Positions 28,403 to 37,440 are shown, counted from the first letter of the stretch. The stretch: DNA of 64,000 nucleotides from Nodosilinea sp. E11 (GCF_032813545.1 NZ_CP136520.1:3714001-3778000), one strand, 5' to 3'. Made by a program: numbers and translations. Notes: generated by a model from the letters alone, not told the origin.

Positions 28403-28548
28403 ATATCAAGTCCGCTTAAATGCTCCTAATCTGTCATTCCCACGGAAGTGGGAATCCATGGTTGATGAGTTACTCCAAAATGGATTCCCGCCTCTGCGGG
28501 AATGACAGGTAAGCCGTTTTCTGTTGGTTAATTAAACGGACTTCATAT
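28403..28548. mobile_element. MITE-like element with nested hairpins
   Basis: About 146 bases with imperfect terminal inverted repeats: ATATCAAGTCCGCTTAA on the left and, read on the other strand, ATATGAAGTCCGTTTAA on the right (15 of 17 match). Inside, CTGTCATTCCCAC..GTGGGAATCCAT (28431-28459) faces an inverted copy ending GGGAATGACAG (28480-28508); each half is itself a small hairpin. No reading frame is present. This is the structure of a non-autonomous miniature element; TA-rich ends would suit an IS630/mariner-type transposase, but that is inference. Confidence 0.7.
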
Positions 28549-28574
28549 TATAGAGAAGCTGTCGGCATAAGAAG

Positions 28575-30000
28575 TTGTTGGGCAGCAACTTGTGAATTGA
28601 GATTATTTATGCACAGGCGAAATTTTCTGAAAATATTTGGTTTAACGCTGTTGGTATCTGTCAATAGTGCCTGTGGTGAAGAATCGCAAGGATATATAGC
28701 TACATCAAATAAGAAGCGTATTGTGGTAATCGGTGCTGGGTTGTCTGGTCTTGCTGCTGCCCAAGAATTGTACAGGCGAGGGCATGAAGTTATTGTCGTC
28801 GAAGCCCGTGAGCGGATTGGTGGTCGAATTTGGACAAGTACCCAGTGGGCTGATATGCCCTTGGATTTTGGAGCAACATGGATACATGGACCGCAGGGTA
28901 ATCCATTGACAGATTTGGCAGAACAAATCAACGCCAAACGACTTACGACTAGTTACGACAGGACAGTCACCTATAACACCTCCGGCAACCCCCTTTCTGA
29001 AGCAGAAGAAGTCCGCATGGAGGACTTGAGAACACAAGTGTTTAGAGCATTGCAAAAAGCACAAGATGAGGATGATGACGCTTCAATTTGGCAAGTGATT
29101 GAGCCATTCATAAATCAGTTTGACGAATCCTCAGAATCCTACCGATTCATCAATTTTATTTTGAGTGGCGCGATCGAGCAGGAATATTCGGGAAGTGTTG
29201 AAAACCTCTCTGCACTCTGGTATGACAGTGCTCAAGAATTTGATGGCGATGATGTTCTATTCGCTCAAGGATTCAAAGTTATTCCAGAATTGCTAGCACA
29301 AGGGTTGCAGATTGAACTGGGTCAAGTGGTAGAAGAAATTCAATGGCATCGCTCGCCCGTTCGAGTGATTACTCAAAAGACAGAGTTCATCGCTGACCAT
29401 GTTGTAGTGACTCTGCCACTTGGGGTTTTGCAAGCTAAAAGTGTTCGTTTCTCTCCTGAATTACCCCGCAGCAAACAGGATGCGATCGCCAAACTGGGCA
29501 TGGGTGTCTTGAACAAGTGCTATCTTCGATTCCCCGATGTTTTTTGGAGCGCTGATGTTGACTGGTTGGAGTATGTTTCGGCAAGGCATGGTGAGTGGAC
29601 AGAGTGGGTAAGTTTCAAGCAGGCAGCCAATCTACCCGTATTGCTAGGATTTAATGCTGCCGATCGGGGGAGAGCGATTGAAGCATGGTCGGATGAACAA
29701 GTTGTTGCGAGTGCCATGCAAACCTTAAGGACGATCCATGGAGTCAGTATCCCCGAACCTGTTGACTATCAAATTACCCGTTGGGCAAGCGATCCGTTTT
29801 CGTTGGGTTCATATTCATATAATCCTGTGGGTGCCGTGCCAAAGATGCGCCAAGAGCTTGCTACATCGCTCGAAAAGTCCGTGTTTTTCGCGGGCGAAGC
29901 ATCTAATGAGGACTATTTCGGGACTGCTCATGGCGCATATTTATCGGGTTTGCGTGCAGCCCAAGAAATCCTGGAAATATAATCTGGTGGTGCCCAACAA
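28575..30000. repeat. 10-bp inverted repeats bounding the amine oxidase gene
   Basis: TTGTTGGGCA at 28575-28584 and its exact complement TGCCCAACAA at 29991-30000 frame the gene, 24 bases before its ATG and 8 bases after its stop. The pair also fits the GTTRRRY / RYYYAAC consensus of integron recombination sites. Confidence 0.6.
28609..29982 (+). CDS. Flavin amine oxidase, Tat-exported lipoprotein
   Basis: FAD-dependent oxidase of the monoamine/polyamine oxidase family, 457 residues from ATG 28609. The N-terminus has a twin-arginine motif (HRRNFLKIFG, Arg3-Arg4), a hydrophobic stretch and a lipobox with Cys22 (VNSAC), predicting export of the folded flavoprotein and lipid anchoring. The dinucleotide loop is VVIGAGLSGLAAAQELYRRG (about 39-58), followed by ERIGGRIWT; the C-terminal FAD motif is FFAGEASNEDYFGTAHGAYLSG. 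Likely substrates are amines, polyamines or amino acids. Its base composition (35% G+C in 28621-28680) is far below its neighbours (63% in 27421-27480), suggesting recent transfer. A MITE-like element and inverted decamers adjoin it. Confidence 0.88.
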   Translation: MHRRNFLKIFGLTLLVSVNSACGEESQGYIATSNKKRIVVIGAGLSGLAAAQELYRRGHEVIVVEARERIGGRIWTSTQWADMPLDFGATWIHGPQGNPLTDLAEQINAKRLTTSYDRTVTYNTSGNPLSEAEEVRMEDLRTQVFRALQKAQDEDDDASIWQVIEPFINQFDESSESYRFINFILSGAIEQEYSGSVENLSALWYDSAQEFDGDDVLFAQGFKVIPELLAQGLQIELGQVVEEIQWHRSPVRVITQKTEFIADHVVVTLPLGVLQAKSVRFSPELPRSKQDAIAKLGMGVLNKCYLRFPDVFWSADVDWLEYVSARHGEWTEWVSFKQAANLPVLLGFNAADRGRAIEAWSDEQVVASAMQTLRTIHGVSIPEPVDYQITRWASDPFSLGSYSYNPVGAVPKMRQELATSLEKSVFFAGEASNEDYFGTAHGAYLSGLRAAQEILEI

Positions 30001-30317
30001 TGCCCATGCATATCGACCGCCGAGGGTTGATTGGTATGACGCATAAGTTATCTGAGTATCTGGGGCGGGTGATGGTCAACGTGATCATCATGAAATGGGG
30101 AGTTAGCCCATGCCAAATATAACGATCGACGAAATTTAGCGAAATTTGCTCGTGCCAACGCTTTGCGGTGACACGCCTCCCCAGACGCTCTGCGTCTCTG
30201 TCCCCAAAGCGCAGGAGCGCCATGGGCGGCATGGCGGCGTGGAACGTCGCCACAATTTGTAGGTGGGCAACAAAAAAGCGCTCCTCTAAGGGAGCGCTTT
30301 TTCCAACCTTAGTCTGT
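29983..30317. other. Gene-poor tail of the amine oxidase island
   Basis: 335 bases with no gene I can support. It contains a 40-codon frame at 30000-30122 (MPMHIDRRGLIGMTHKLSEY..), with no recognisable similarity or ribosome site, a small hairpin AGACGC-TCT-GCGTCT near 30183-30197 and the terminator at 30278-30302. It may be debris of an insertion. Confidence 0.5.
30278..30302. terminator. Bidirectional intrinsic terminator
   Basis: Stem GCGCTCC (30278-30284) / GGAGCGC (30291-30297) with a six-base loop, flanked by six A on the left and five T on the right. It suits the end of the minus-strand GH57 gene and read-through from the left. Confidence 0.8.
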
Positions 30318-32981
30318 TTATGCAGGTCGACCGGGATCGAGGTGGTCTAGCGCTTTCAGCACGGCTCCCACATCCATCGATAGGTATTCGCCGAGGCGGA
30401 GAATGTCGTTGACCTGGGCACGGCTATCAGGACCGAGGGGCTTCTTGGCTACTGCCGCCTGCTTCAGCAGGGCAAACACCTGGCGGTTAAGGTGCTGGTA
30501 ATACAGCTCTTGGGGGCGTTCTAACGAAAGACCCAGGGAAAGCTGCTGGCCCAGGTTCACCAACCGCCCCAGCCAATCCACTTCAGCCGCTAAAGATTCA
30601 GTGGGTTCTTGGTTGAGAATTTGCCAGACCGATCGCCCGATCAGCCGCTCTAGCATCGGCTTGGCCGCCGCCAGTGAGAGGGTAGCATTGCAGGTGCTGG
30701 CTTCAGTGGCGATCGCCTCCAGTTCATTCAAATAGTCTTCACCCTGGCCCAGGGGGCTAGCGGTGGGATCGCTGGTTTCGCGTTCGAGGGATTGCAGCAC
30801 CTCCATCGCCCGGTGGCTGAGGGCAATATCTGCCGCCACTTGCAGTTCTTTGGGCACCGGTAGGCCGTCGCGGTGGAAGGCGCACAGCACGCCGTAGTTG
30901 TCGCGGTAGACCTGGGCGTAGAGCTGGTCGAGGCGCAGCAGGGTGTCTTGGGAAAGCAGGCCCATCATGCGGTGGCGCTCTTCGGCAAATAGGTCTTGCA
31001 GGCCGTAGGTTTGGGGTCCAAAGGCGCTATTGATGGCCAAAATCACCTGGGCGGCGCTGGCGTGAGCCAGGCTGTCAAACACTGCCGCTTTAGCGCGGGT
31101 GTAGGCGAGGCGCGATCGCATTATTTTGATACCGCAGTGGAAGTCCCAGCCCCCCAGGTGAACGACGGCGAAGGCAAGGTTAAGGCTCTCGCGGGTAACG
31201 GTTGATTTAATCTCGACCTGCCCCACCGCCAAAGACAGCGGCCCCATGCGCTGACGGCGGTAGTCGTGCTGCGTCACGGTGTAGCAGTAGATGGTTTGCT
31301 CGGTGCGATAGTCGGTAAACAGCGACCCCATGGCATAGTGGGCCACCACCTGTTCCAGCGAAATGCGGGAGGGTTTGACCAGTGAGTCATAAACCCCGGT
31401 GCCGGTGACGAATTCTTCAACGTTGCTGGGGGCATGGCCCAGGCGCTTGACAAACTCTTGCTCCAAAGCGATCCCAGCTACCTCGCCTGCCAATTCCATG
31501 GCGCGGGTGGCGTAGCGCAGAATTTGGGTGCCCTCGGGGCGGGAGATCTCTTCAAAAAACCAGCCGCAGCTGGTGTACATAAACAGGGCATGGCGCTGCA
31601 TTTCGAGCAGTTGCAGGGCGGTGACCCGCTCGATGGCTGAGAGTTTATGGGTTTGGTGGGTCTTAAAGAAGGCATTGAGGCTCTCGGGGCTGCGATCGCC
31701 CATCACCGCCCCATAGGCATCTCGCGCCGCCCAGGGATCGCGCAGCAGGGCCGCGCCATGCTCCTCGAAAACCGTAACTAACTGATCGCGTAGCCAGTCG
31801 AGGGTATCGCGCAGGGGCCGCCGCCACCCTTGGTGCCACACCCCGCCGCCGCCACAGCCGCAGTCATCCTGCCAGCGGTCGACGCCGTGGGAGCAGCTCC
31901 AGGCGGTGACAGGCTTGAGCTCAGCTTCCCAGGTGGGCGGGTGGGTGGCCAGGTAGTGGGCGTAGTTGGTCACCGTCCAGCCTTGGCGCGGAAATTCTTC
32001 GGTGACGGCGTAGGCCAGTGCTTTTTCGGCCCCGCTGCGGTGGTGGCCAAAGGTTTCGCCGTCGGTAGCGACCGAAATTAGCTGAAAGGGACGGTGATCG
32101 CCGTGGATGGCTTGGCCGATGCGACCGGCAAAATGGTTGGATGAACTCAGCACATCGTTAAAGCCCATGTCGCGGGAGATCGGGCCATCGTAGAAGAAAA
32201 TATCGACGTAGCGGCTGGGATCGGGGCTGCCGTCAGCCTGTTTGAGAAAGCAGCGGTAGGGGCGGCTAGGATCGATTTGGCCGCCGGCCACTTCCTGCCA
32301 GGTGTCGCGTTCGCCGTTGTAGCTGACCATGGGACGGCAGCGCTGCACCTGAGATGGAGCGAGAATCGTGAACTTGATCCCCTCGGCGTGGAGCACGTCG
32401 AGGGTGGGGTAATCAATCGCGGTTTCGGCTAGCCAGATGCCTTCGGGCTGGCGGCCAAAGCGGCGGCGAAAGTCTTCGATACCCCAGCGCACCTGGGTGG
32501 TTTTGTCGCGCGGGTTGGCCAGGGGCAAAATGATGTGGTTATAGACCTGGGCGATCGCATTGCCGTGGCCGCTCAGTCGCTCACAGCTATTGCGATCGGC
32601 GTCGAGAATGCGCTGATAGGTCTCCAGATCGTGGCGCTCCATCCAGCTCATTAGCGTGGGGCCAATGTTAAAGCTGATGTACTCAAAGGTGTTGACAATG
32701 CGCACCACCTCACCGCGATCGTTGAGAATGCGGGCGTAGGCGTTGGGCCGGTAGCACTCGTGGTGGATGCGCTCGTTCCAGTTGTGGAACGGGGCGGCGC
32801 TGGGCTGCTTCTCGATCGCATCCAGGTAGGGGTTCTCACGGGGCGGCTGGTAAAAGTGGCCGTGCACACAGACAAACACCCCTGTGCTAACGGCGGGGAT
32901 CAGCCCGTCGTTAAGGCTTTCATGGGGAGTGATGGCCGCAGGAGTAGCCTGTAACGCTGAATGCTGGGATATATCAGCCAT
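30318..32981 (-). CDS. GH57-like glycoside hydrolase (DUF3536)
   Basis: An 887-residue cytosolic protein with an N-terminal glycoside hydrolase family 57-type barrel (about 35-400) and the long C-terminal DUF3536 region. Typical GH57-type segments are VCVHGHFYQPPRENPYLD (near 37), GIWLAETAIDYPTLDVL (candidate nucleophile Glu) and VATDGETFGHHRSGAEKAL. Relatives act on alpha-glucans (amylase, branching enzyme or alpha-glucan transferase), so a role in glycogen metabolism is likely; activity for DUF3536 proteins is, as far as I know, not settled. A DCGCGGGG cluster at about residue 375 is notable. It is a single-gene unit with a terminator downstream. Confidence 0.85.
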   Translation of the reverse strand: MADISQHSALQATPAAITPHESLNDGLIPAVSTGVFVCVHGHFYQPPRENPYLDAIEKQPSAAPFHNWNERIHHECYRPNAYARILNDRGEVVRIVNTFEYISFNIGPTLMSWMERHDLETYQRILDADRNSCERLSGHGNAIAQVYNHIILPLANPRDKTTQVRWGIEDFRRRFGRQPEGIWLAETAIDYPTLDVLHAEGIKFTILAPSQVQRCRPMVSYNGERDTWQEVAGGQIDPSRPYRCFLKQADGSPDPSRYVDIFFYDGPISRDMGFNDVLSSSNHFAGRIGQAIHGDHRPFQLISVATDGETFGHHRSGAEKALAYAVTEEFPRQGWTVTNYAHYLATHPPTWEAELKPVTAWSCSHGVDRWQDDCGCGGGGVWHQGWRRPLRDTLDWLRDQLVTVFEEHGAALLRDPWAARDAYGAVMGDRSPESLNAFFKTHQTHKLSAIERVTALQLLEMQRHALFMYTSCGWFFEEISRPEGTQILRYATRAMELAGEVAGIALEQEFVKRLGHAPSNVEEFVTGTGVYDSLVKPSRISLEQVVAHYAMGSLFTDYRTEQTIYCYTVTQHDYRRQRMGPLSLAVGQVEIKSTVTRESLNLAFAVVHLGGWDFHCGIKIMRSRLAYTRAKAAVFDSLAHASAAQVILAINSAFGPQTYGLQDLFAEERHRMMGLLSQDTLLRLDQLYAQVYRDNYGVLCAFHRDGLPVPKELQVAADIALSHRAMEVLQSLERETSDPTASPLGQGEDYLNELEAIATEASTCNATLSLAAAKPMLERLIGRSVWQILNQEPTESLAAEVDWLGRLVNLGQQLSLGLSLERPQELYYQHLNRQVFALLKQAAVAKKPLGPDSRAQVNDILRLGEYLSMDVGAVLKALDHLDPGRPA

Positions 32982-33350
32982 AGGTAAAAAAGAAAGTGGG
33001 TGAGGAAGCTACAAGCCGAGCCGCAGACTCAAAAGAGCGTTGCAGTGGCTGGAAATCAGGTTTTAAAAAAACTTGGGAACCGGGGATCAAGGTCCTAGGC
33101 GGTGCTTGGCCATGGTGATCGGCTTTTAACGCCGGGAAGCAAAACCGTGGGGATTGCAGCAGCAGCGGGGGCAAGCGGTAAGATTCGCCTCAGTTGGGGC
33201 ACAACTGCTAGATGTTTGCAATCTCAAATGATTTTAACCCTCTTTTGAGAAACAGGCTGGAGCGCTTAATCTCCGTTGATGTTTGGTCACAGTCGTGACC
33301 AAACTAGTCTCCTGTTACGTTAGAGCAGCCCAGTGTCTGGCCCATCCATC
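32982..33350. other. Intergenic region with perfect 10-bp inverted repeat
   Basis: 369 bases without a supported gene, between the GH57 start and the histidine kinase stop. It holds the GH57 promoter. The inverted repeat GTTTGGTCAC-AGTC-GTGACCAAAC at 33281-33304 has a perfect ten-pair stem; no T-run follows, so it may end the kinase transcript or bind a regulator. Confidence 0.6.
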
Positions 33351-34733
33351 TCAAGAGGGAAGCGCCTGGGGCAGCACCACAGTCACCGTTGTTCCCTCCC
33401 TGGGGGCGCTGTCGAGGTGGATGTGGCCTCGGTGGGTGTCGACGATCACCTTAGCGATCGCCAGCCCTAGCCCTGTGCCTTGATCCCCGCTGCGCAGCCG
33501 CGACGGATCAGCCCGGTAGAAGCGATCGAAGGCATGGGCCAACGCCTCCTCATCCATGCCCATACCCGTATCTTTGACGGTTACCTGGATCCCCGGCTGT
33601 CCCTGGTGCTTCGCAGGCCTGATCTGCACCGTGACGGTGCCGCCCTCGGGGGTATACTGCACCGCATTGCTGATCAGGTTGGTAAACAGCCGGGTGAGCT
33701 GGCTGGGATCGCCCAAAATTGTGGAACTGGCGGTGGGAGGTGCCGCCAGGATTTTTTGCCCGCTGGGACGATGCTTGCCTGAATCCCCATGGGACGCCTC
33801 CACGCGTAGGCTAATCTGCCGCTCGGCGGCCATCACCTGCTGCTCCTCTACCACCTCCTCTAGCAGCCCCTCTAAGCTTAGAGAAGCCGGGGTAAGGGCA
33901 ATCAACCCGCTCTCCTGGCGAGCCAAAAACAGCAGATCGTCGACCAGTCGCCCCAGCCGTCGGGTCAGCCGCTCGATCACCTGAAACTGTTTTTGCTGAA
34001 TGTCTACGTCGGGGTTGGGGTCTGACAGCGCCACCTGGGCATTGGTCTGGATCACCGCGATCGGGTTGCGCAGCTCGTGGGAGGCGTCAGCAGTGAACTG
34101 CTTGAGCTGCTGGTAGGAGTCGCGCACCGGAGCCATGGCGATCCCCGACAGCAACCAGCCGATCGCGGCCACTGCTGCCACCATCAGGCTGGTGCCCAGG
34201 GCCAGATCGACAATCAGTCGTCGGCTGGGCTTGGTGACTTCGAACCAGGGGTGGCTAACCCGCAGGTAGCCCAGCACCTGGCCGTCGGCCTGCACCCGCT
34301 CGGTGATCTGACGAAACACCGTTTCTTCGCCCACCCGCACGGTTTCGCCCGCCGGGTTGACGTGCAGAGGTACCGGGTTCACCTCTGAAAAGGTTGACCA
34401 CAGCAGTTGCCCACCGGGGCCAAACCATTCCAGGTCGATGTGGTCGTCTTCGACAGCGCGGGCGTTGTCGCGAAAGCTGGCCTCGACATTCACCCGCACC
34501 GGGGGGGCATTGGCATTGACGGTGGCGAAGATGTGATCCCCAGCGGCATCGGGTTCGATCACCAGCGATCGCTCCACTATTTCCACCACATGGTTCAGGG
34601 TGTCATCTACCCGTTCTACCAAGGTGGTGCGCACGTAGAGGTAAAACCCACTGGCGAACAGCAGCAGTAACACTGCTGTAACCGCCGTATACCAAAGCGC
34701 CAGTCGCTGCCGAGTCGCCTGAAACATAGACAT
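33351..34733 (-). CDS. Membrane sensor histidine kinase
   Basis: 460-residue two-component sensor. One membrane span (about 13-32), a periplasmic sensor region (about 33-165) and a second span (about 175-195) lead to a HisKA dimerisation domain with phospho-acceptor His near residue 217 (FTADASHELRNPIAVIQ). The HATPase domain has N-box NLISNAVQYTPEGG, DTGMGMDEEAL and GTGLGLAIAKVIVD. The layout is like RppB/NrsS-type cyanobacterial kinases. No response regulator gene is adjacent, so this is an orphan kinase within this window; the signal is unknown. It is divergent from the MBL-fold hydrolase. Confidence 0.92.
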   Translation of the reverse strand: MSMFQATRQRLALWYTAVTAVLLLLFASGFYLYVRTTLVERVDDTLNHVVEIVERSLVIEPDAAGDHIFATVNANAPPVRVNVEASFRDNARAVEDDHIDLEWFGPGGQLLWSTFSEVNPVPLHVNPAGETVRVGEETVFRQITERVQADGQVLGYLRVSHPWFEVTKPSRRLIVDLALGTSLMVAAVAAIGWLLSGIAMAPVRDSYQQLKQFTADASHELRNPIAVIQTNAQVALSDPNPDVDIQQKQFQVIERLTRRLGRLVDDLLFLARQESGLIALTPASLSLEGLLEEVVEEQQVMAAERQISLRVEASHGDSGKHRPSGQKILAAPPTASSTILGDPSQLTRLFTNLISNAVQYTPEGGTVTVQIRPAKHQGQPGIQVTVKDTGMGMDEEALAHAFDRFYRADPSRLRSGDQGTGLGLAIAKVIVDTHRGHIHLDSAPREGTTVTVVLPQALPS

Positions 34734-34935
34734 CTAAGGCATTTTTAGTTGAGCAGATTGGTGGTGAGCAGGGGCATTGGCTGCCTCTTGTGGCGAGGTG
34801 GGCGGCGATCGGGGGCGATCGCTGGTTTTATCCTAAGCCAACGGCCTGCGGCAACCAACCTCCTGCTTTACCATAGGTGAGAATACGGGACCGATTCCCC
34901 GATCAAAGTCTGACATTGTACTGAGGAGATGATCC

Positions 34936-35991
34936 GTGCCCAATTTTTTAGCTGCTGCAAAGCGTTCAACGCGGTGGGGCTTAAATCGATGGGGACTGAT
35001 GGCCCTCGTCGCCACAGTGGCCCTCGGCGTTTCCCTCGGGCTGGGTGGGCTGAACCTGCCAGCTTCTAAGGCCCTGGCCCAAACCCCCGCCCTAGAGCGG
35101 GCCACCCCCACCAATGCCATGGCCTACCGATTCACCGTGGGCGACTACAAAGCCATGGTGGTGAGCGACGGTACGCTGACCCTGCCTGTGGGCTTCTTTG
35201 TGCCTAATGCGGACCCTGCCGCCGCCGCCGCCGCCCTAGCGGACAATTTTTTGCCGACCGACAATGTCTTGGTCCACCTGAATGTGCTGTACCTGGAGAC
35301 TGACGAGCACCGGGTGCTGATCGACACTGGGGCGGGCAATACCTTTGGCCCCACCGTCGGCTATTTGGCAAACAACCTGGCAGCGGCGGGCATTGCCCCC
35401 GACACCATTGACACGATCATTGTCACCCATGCCCACCCCGACCACATCGGCGGCATTCTCGACGACAGCGGCAACCCGGTGTTTGCCAATGCCAGCTACT
35501 ACATCTCGGAGCCAGAGTGGGACTTTTGGACGGCCCCGACGGTAGACATGCCCAACACCTTGGTCGATGAGGACACTCAAGCCACCCTGATTGGCGTGGC
35601 GCAGGAATGGTTGGGGGCGATCGCCAGCCGCACTACCCGCTTTGCCCTGGGCGACGAGATCATTCCCGGCATTGTGTCGGTGCCTGCGGTAGGCCACACC
35701 CCTGGCCAGGCCGTTTACCTGATCACCTCCGGCGACGACAGCCTGCTAGCCACCGGCGATGTGTTCTTTAGCGACCCCCTCAACCTGGAGAACCCTGACT
35801 GGGAAGTAGTCTTTGACACCGACCCTACTCAGGGCGTGGCCACCCGGAAACAGCTACTGGAAACCGTCGCGGGCGATCGTCGCAGGCTGCTGGTGCCCCA
35901 CATGCCCTTCCCTGGCCTCGGCCATGTGCGCACCCAAGGCGAGGCCTACGGCTGGGAGCCGATTGTCTGGGATTTTGGGTTTGAGGCTTAG
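34936..35991 (+). CDS. Exported metallo-beta-lactamase fold hydrolase
   Basis: 351-residue precursor with a signal peptide (about 1-49, ending SKALAQT). The zinc motif HxHxDH is His165, His167, Asp169 and His170 in THAHPDHIGG; further ligands are His in VPAVGHTPGQA and Asp in LATGDVFF. The sequence order resembles methyl-parathion hydrolase and AHL-lactonase-like proteins, so an ester, lactone or phosphotriester substrate is plausible but unproven. The start is GTG at 34936, set by GAGGAGA seven bases upstream; the nearer ATG at 34928 is in another frame. An Ala run (PAAAAAALADN) lies at about 94-103. It is divergent from the histidine kinase across 200 bases. Confidence 0.88.
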   Translation: MPNFLAAAKRSTRWGLNRWGLMALVATVALGVSLGLGGLNLPASKALAQTPALERATPTNAMAYRFTVGDYKAMVVSDGTLTLPVGFFVPNADPAAAAAALADNFLPTDNVLVHLNVLYLETDEHRVLIDTGAGNTFGPTVGYLANNLAAAGIAPDTIDTIIVTHAHPDHIGGILDDSGNPVFANASYYISEPEWDFWTAPTVDMPNTLVDEDTQATLIGVAQEWLGAIASRTTRFALGDEIIPGIVSVPAVGHTPGQAVYLITSGDDSLLATGDVFFSDPLNLENPDWEVVFDTDPTQGVATRKQLLETVAGDRRRLLVPHMPFPGLGHVRTQGEAYGWEPIVWDFGFEA

Positions 35992-36066
35992 GAGTCTGCC
36001 TAGCGATTTGAGCCTGGCACCCTCAGCTTGATAAGCACTAGTTGAAGCTTGGCAGCAACGGCAACT

Positions 36067-36654
36067 CTATCGCCGCTGATTGGTGGAGGTCAGTTGCTCA
36101 CCCCGGGTGCTAAACCGAGTGAGGGTTTGGTTATCAATGGTCGTGGGCACCTGAGGCAAGCCAAAGTGCAGGTGCGCTCCCGTCGAGGTGGCGCACCGAG
36201 GATCATCCACGTGCTGTTCAGGGGCAACGACGCCAATTTGCTCTCCCTGGCGGTAGCTTCTCTGCACGGTGCTGGTAGTGACGTGGCCAAGGGAGTATTG
36301 CTGCCCAGTTCTAGTCCGCAGCAAGATAGAACGATGGTTGTCGGTGCCCTGGGCAATGCAGTGGCGCACCACAGTGGAGTCTATGGGGGCCAGCACTGGT
36401 GTGCCAGCGGGCAGCGAAAGGTCAAACGCCAACAGGCCGCCAACTAGACCGTCTTGATGCACCCCTTGGGTGAGTTGGGGGGTAAAGCCAGCTGGCCAGG
36501 GCATTTTCCACCGAATGGTGGCATGGGCCTTGCTGTGAAAGTTGACACTCACGAGGACTAAGAGCGTGGTAATGATGGTTAACGCGCCAGTCCTATAGTT
36601 TTTGAGGATAGCGTTGAAGTAGCCTTGCGCTCTTGGGCCCATGGGTGTCTCCAT
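36067..36654 (-). CDS. M23/LytM-like protein, active site probably degenerate
   Basis: 195 residues from ATG 36654; an ATG at 36642, preceded by GGAGA at 5 bases, is an equally good start. A membrane/signal segment (TIITTLLVLVSVNF) precedes a LytM fold. The HxH motif is intact (GAHLHFGL) and a further His occurs in SLGHVTT, but the first zinc motif HxxxD reads GGLLAFDLSLPAGTPVLAP, with Leu where His is expected. Such proteins often have lost peptidase activity and act as binding or activator proteins. It faces the MBL gene convergently. Confidence 0.75.
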   Translation of the reverse strand: METPMGPRAQGYFNAILKNYRTGALTIITTLLVLVSVNFHSKAHATIRWKMPWPAGFTPQLTQGVHQDGLVGGLLAFDLSLPAGTPVLAPIDSTVVRHCIAQGTDNHRSILLRTRTGQQYSLGHVTTSTVQRSYRQGEQIGVVAPEQHVDDPRCATSTGAHLHFGLPQVPTTIDNQTLTRFSTRGEQLTSTNQRR

Positions 36655-36989
36655 CCGGGAGAGAATTTTGCTCAGAATGCCCAGCTTTTGGGCCTGACTC
36701 ACCCCCAGTACTCGACGGCACAACGTTGCCTACCGCCTCTGCTCCTCGGAGGATTGCTGGCGCTGCTGATTAGCCCCAGCCCGATGGGCAGGAAGCAGTC
36801 TGGATGTTTGAATAGAGGGGGCGATCGCCTTACCTGCGGCCTCAAGCTAGGTAGCTGAATTCAACTCGTTGATCGCCCCAGGAAAGAGCGTGGTACAACT
36901 CAGACAACCAGACTGAATAGTGCGACAGTACAATTGAACTGAGTTTGGGGCATGCCTCAGCGGGTTTAGGTTTTTAGGGAGATAGAGCA

Positions 36990-37397
36990 ATGGCACAGGC
37001 GAAGACCAATAGCACTGCGGCAGAAGCCGCAGCTCCAGGCGGTGCGGAGGCCGATCTGGCAGCAGCGACTGTGGCGATGGAGGCCCCAGGGGTAGACGAT
37101 GACGCGATCGCCTCTGATGCTGTAGACCCCGACCAGATCGATGACCTCTTCAAAGATCTCAAAACCCTGCTGAGCACCGTAGAAAAGCTGCAAAAAGCCC
37201 GCCAAGATGTCGGCGATATCAAACCCCTAATCTTGCGCCTGCTCGATGGCGAACTGCTCTCGGGCGATGATTTAGAAGAACTCCGCGGCGGCATTAGCGG
37301 CCTGTCTAAGCTGCTCAAACTCTACGGTGACTACCAGGGTGCCCTAGAGCGAGCGCAGCCCGCCCGGTCGATTTTAGACCAGCTGCTAAAATCTTAA
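36990..37397 (+). CDS. Conserved small acidic protein, unknown
   Basis: 135-residue soluble protein that I cannot assign. The first 45 residues are Ala/Asp-rich and probably disordered (AAAPGGAEADLAAATVAMEA). Residues 46-135 form two or three amphipathic helices (QIDDLFKDLKTLLSTVEKLQ, LSGDDLEELRGGISGLSKLL) suggestive of a helical bundle or protein-binding module. AGGGAGA lies about 8 bases upstream. It precedes the HAD phosphatase gene by 43 bases on the same strand and could be co-transcribed. Confidence 0.7.
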   Translation: MAQAKTNSTAAEAAAPGGAEADLAAATVAMEAPGVDDDAIASDAVDPDQIDDLFKDLKTLLSTVEKLQKARQDVGDIKPLILRLLDGELLSGDDLEELRGGISGLSKLLKLYGDYQGALERAQPARSILDQLLKS

Positions 37398-37440
37398 GCC
37401 TGCCCGCCAAGGCCCGCGAACCCCTCTACAGACTCATGAT

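Noticed and set aside
29982..30180. Full integron attC site behind the amine oxidase
   Set aside because: Only the RYYYAAC-like left part fits; I see no matching GTTRRRY right part nor the expected symmetry.
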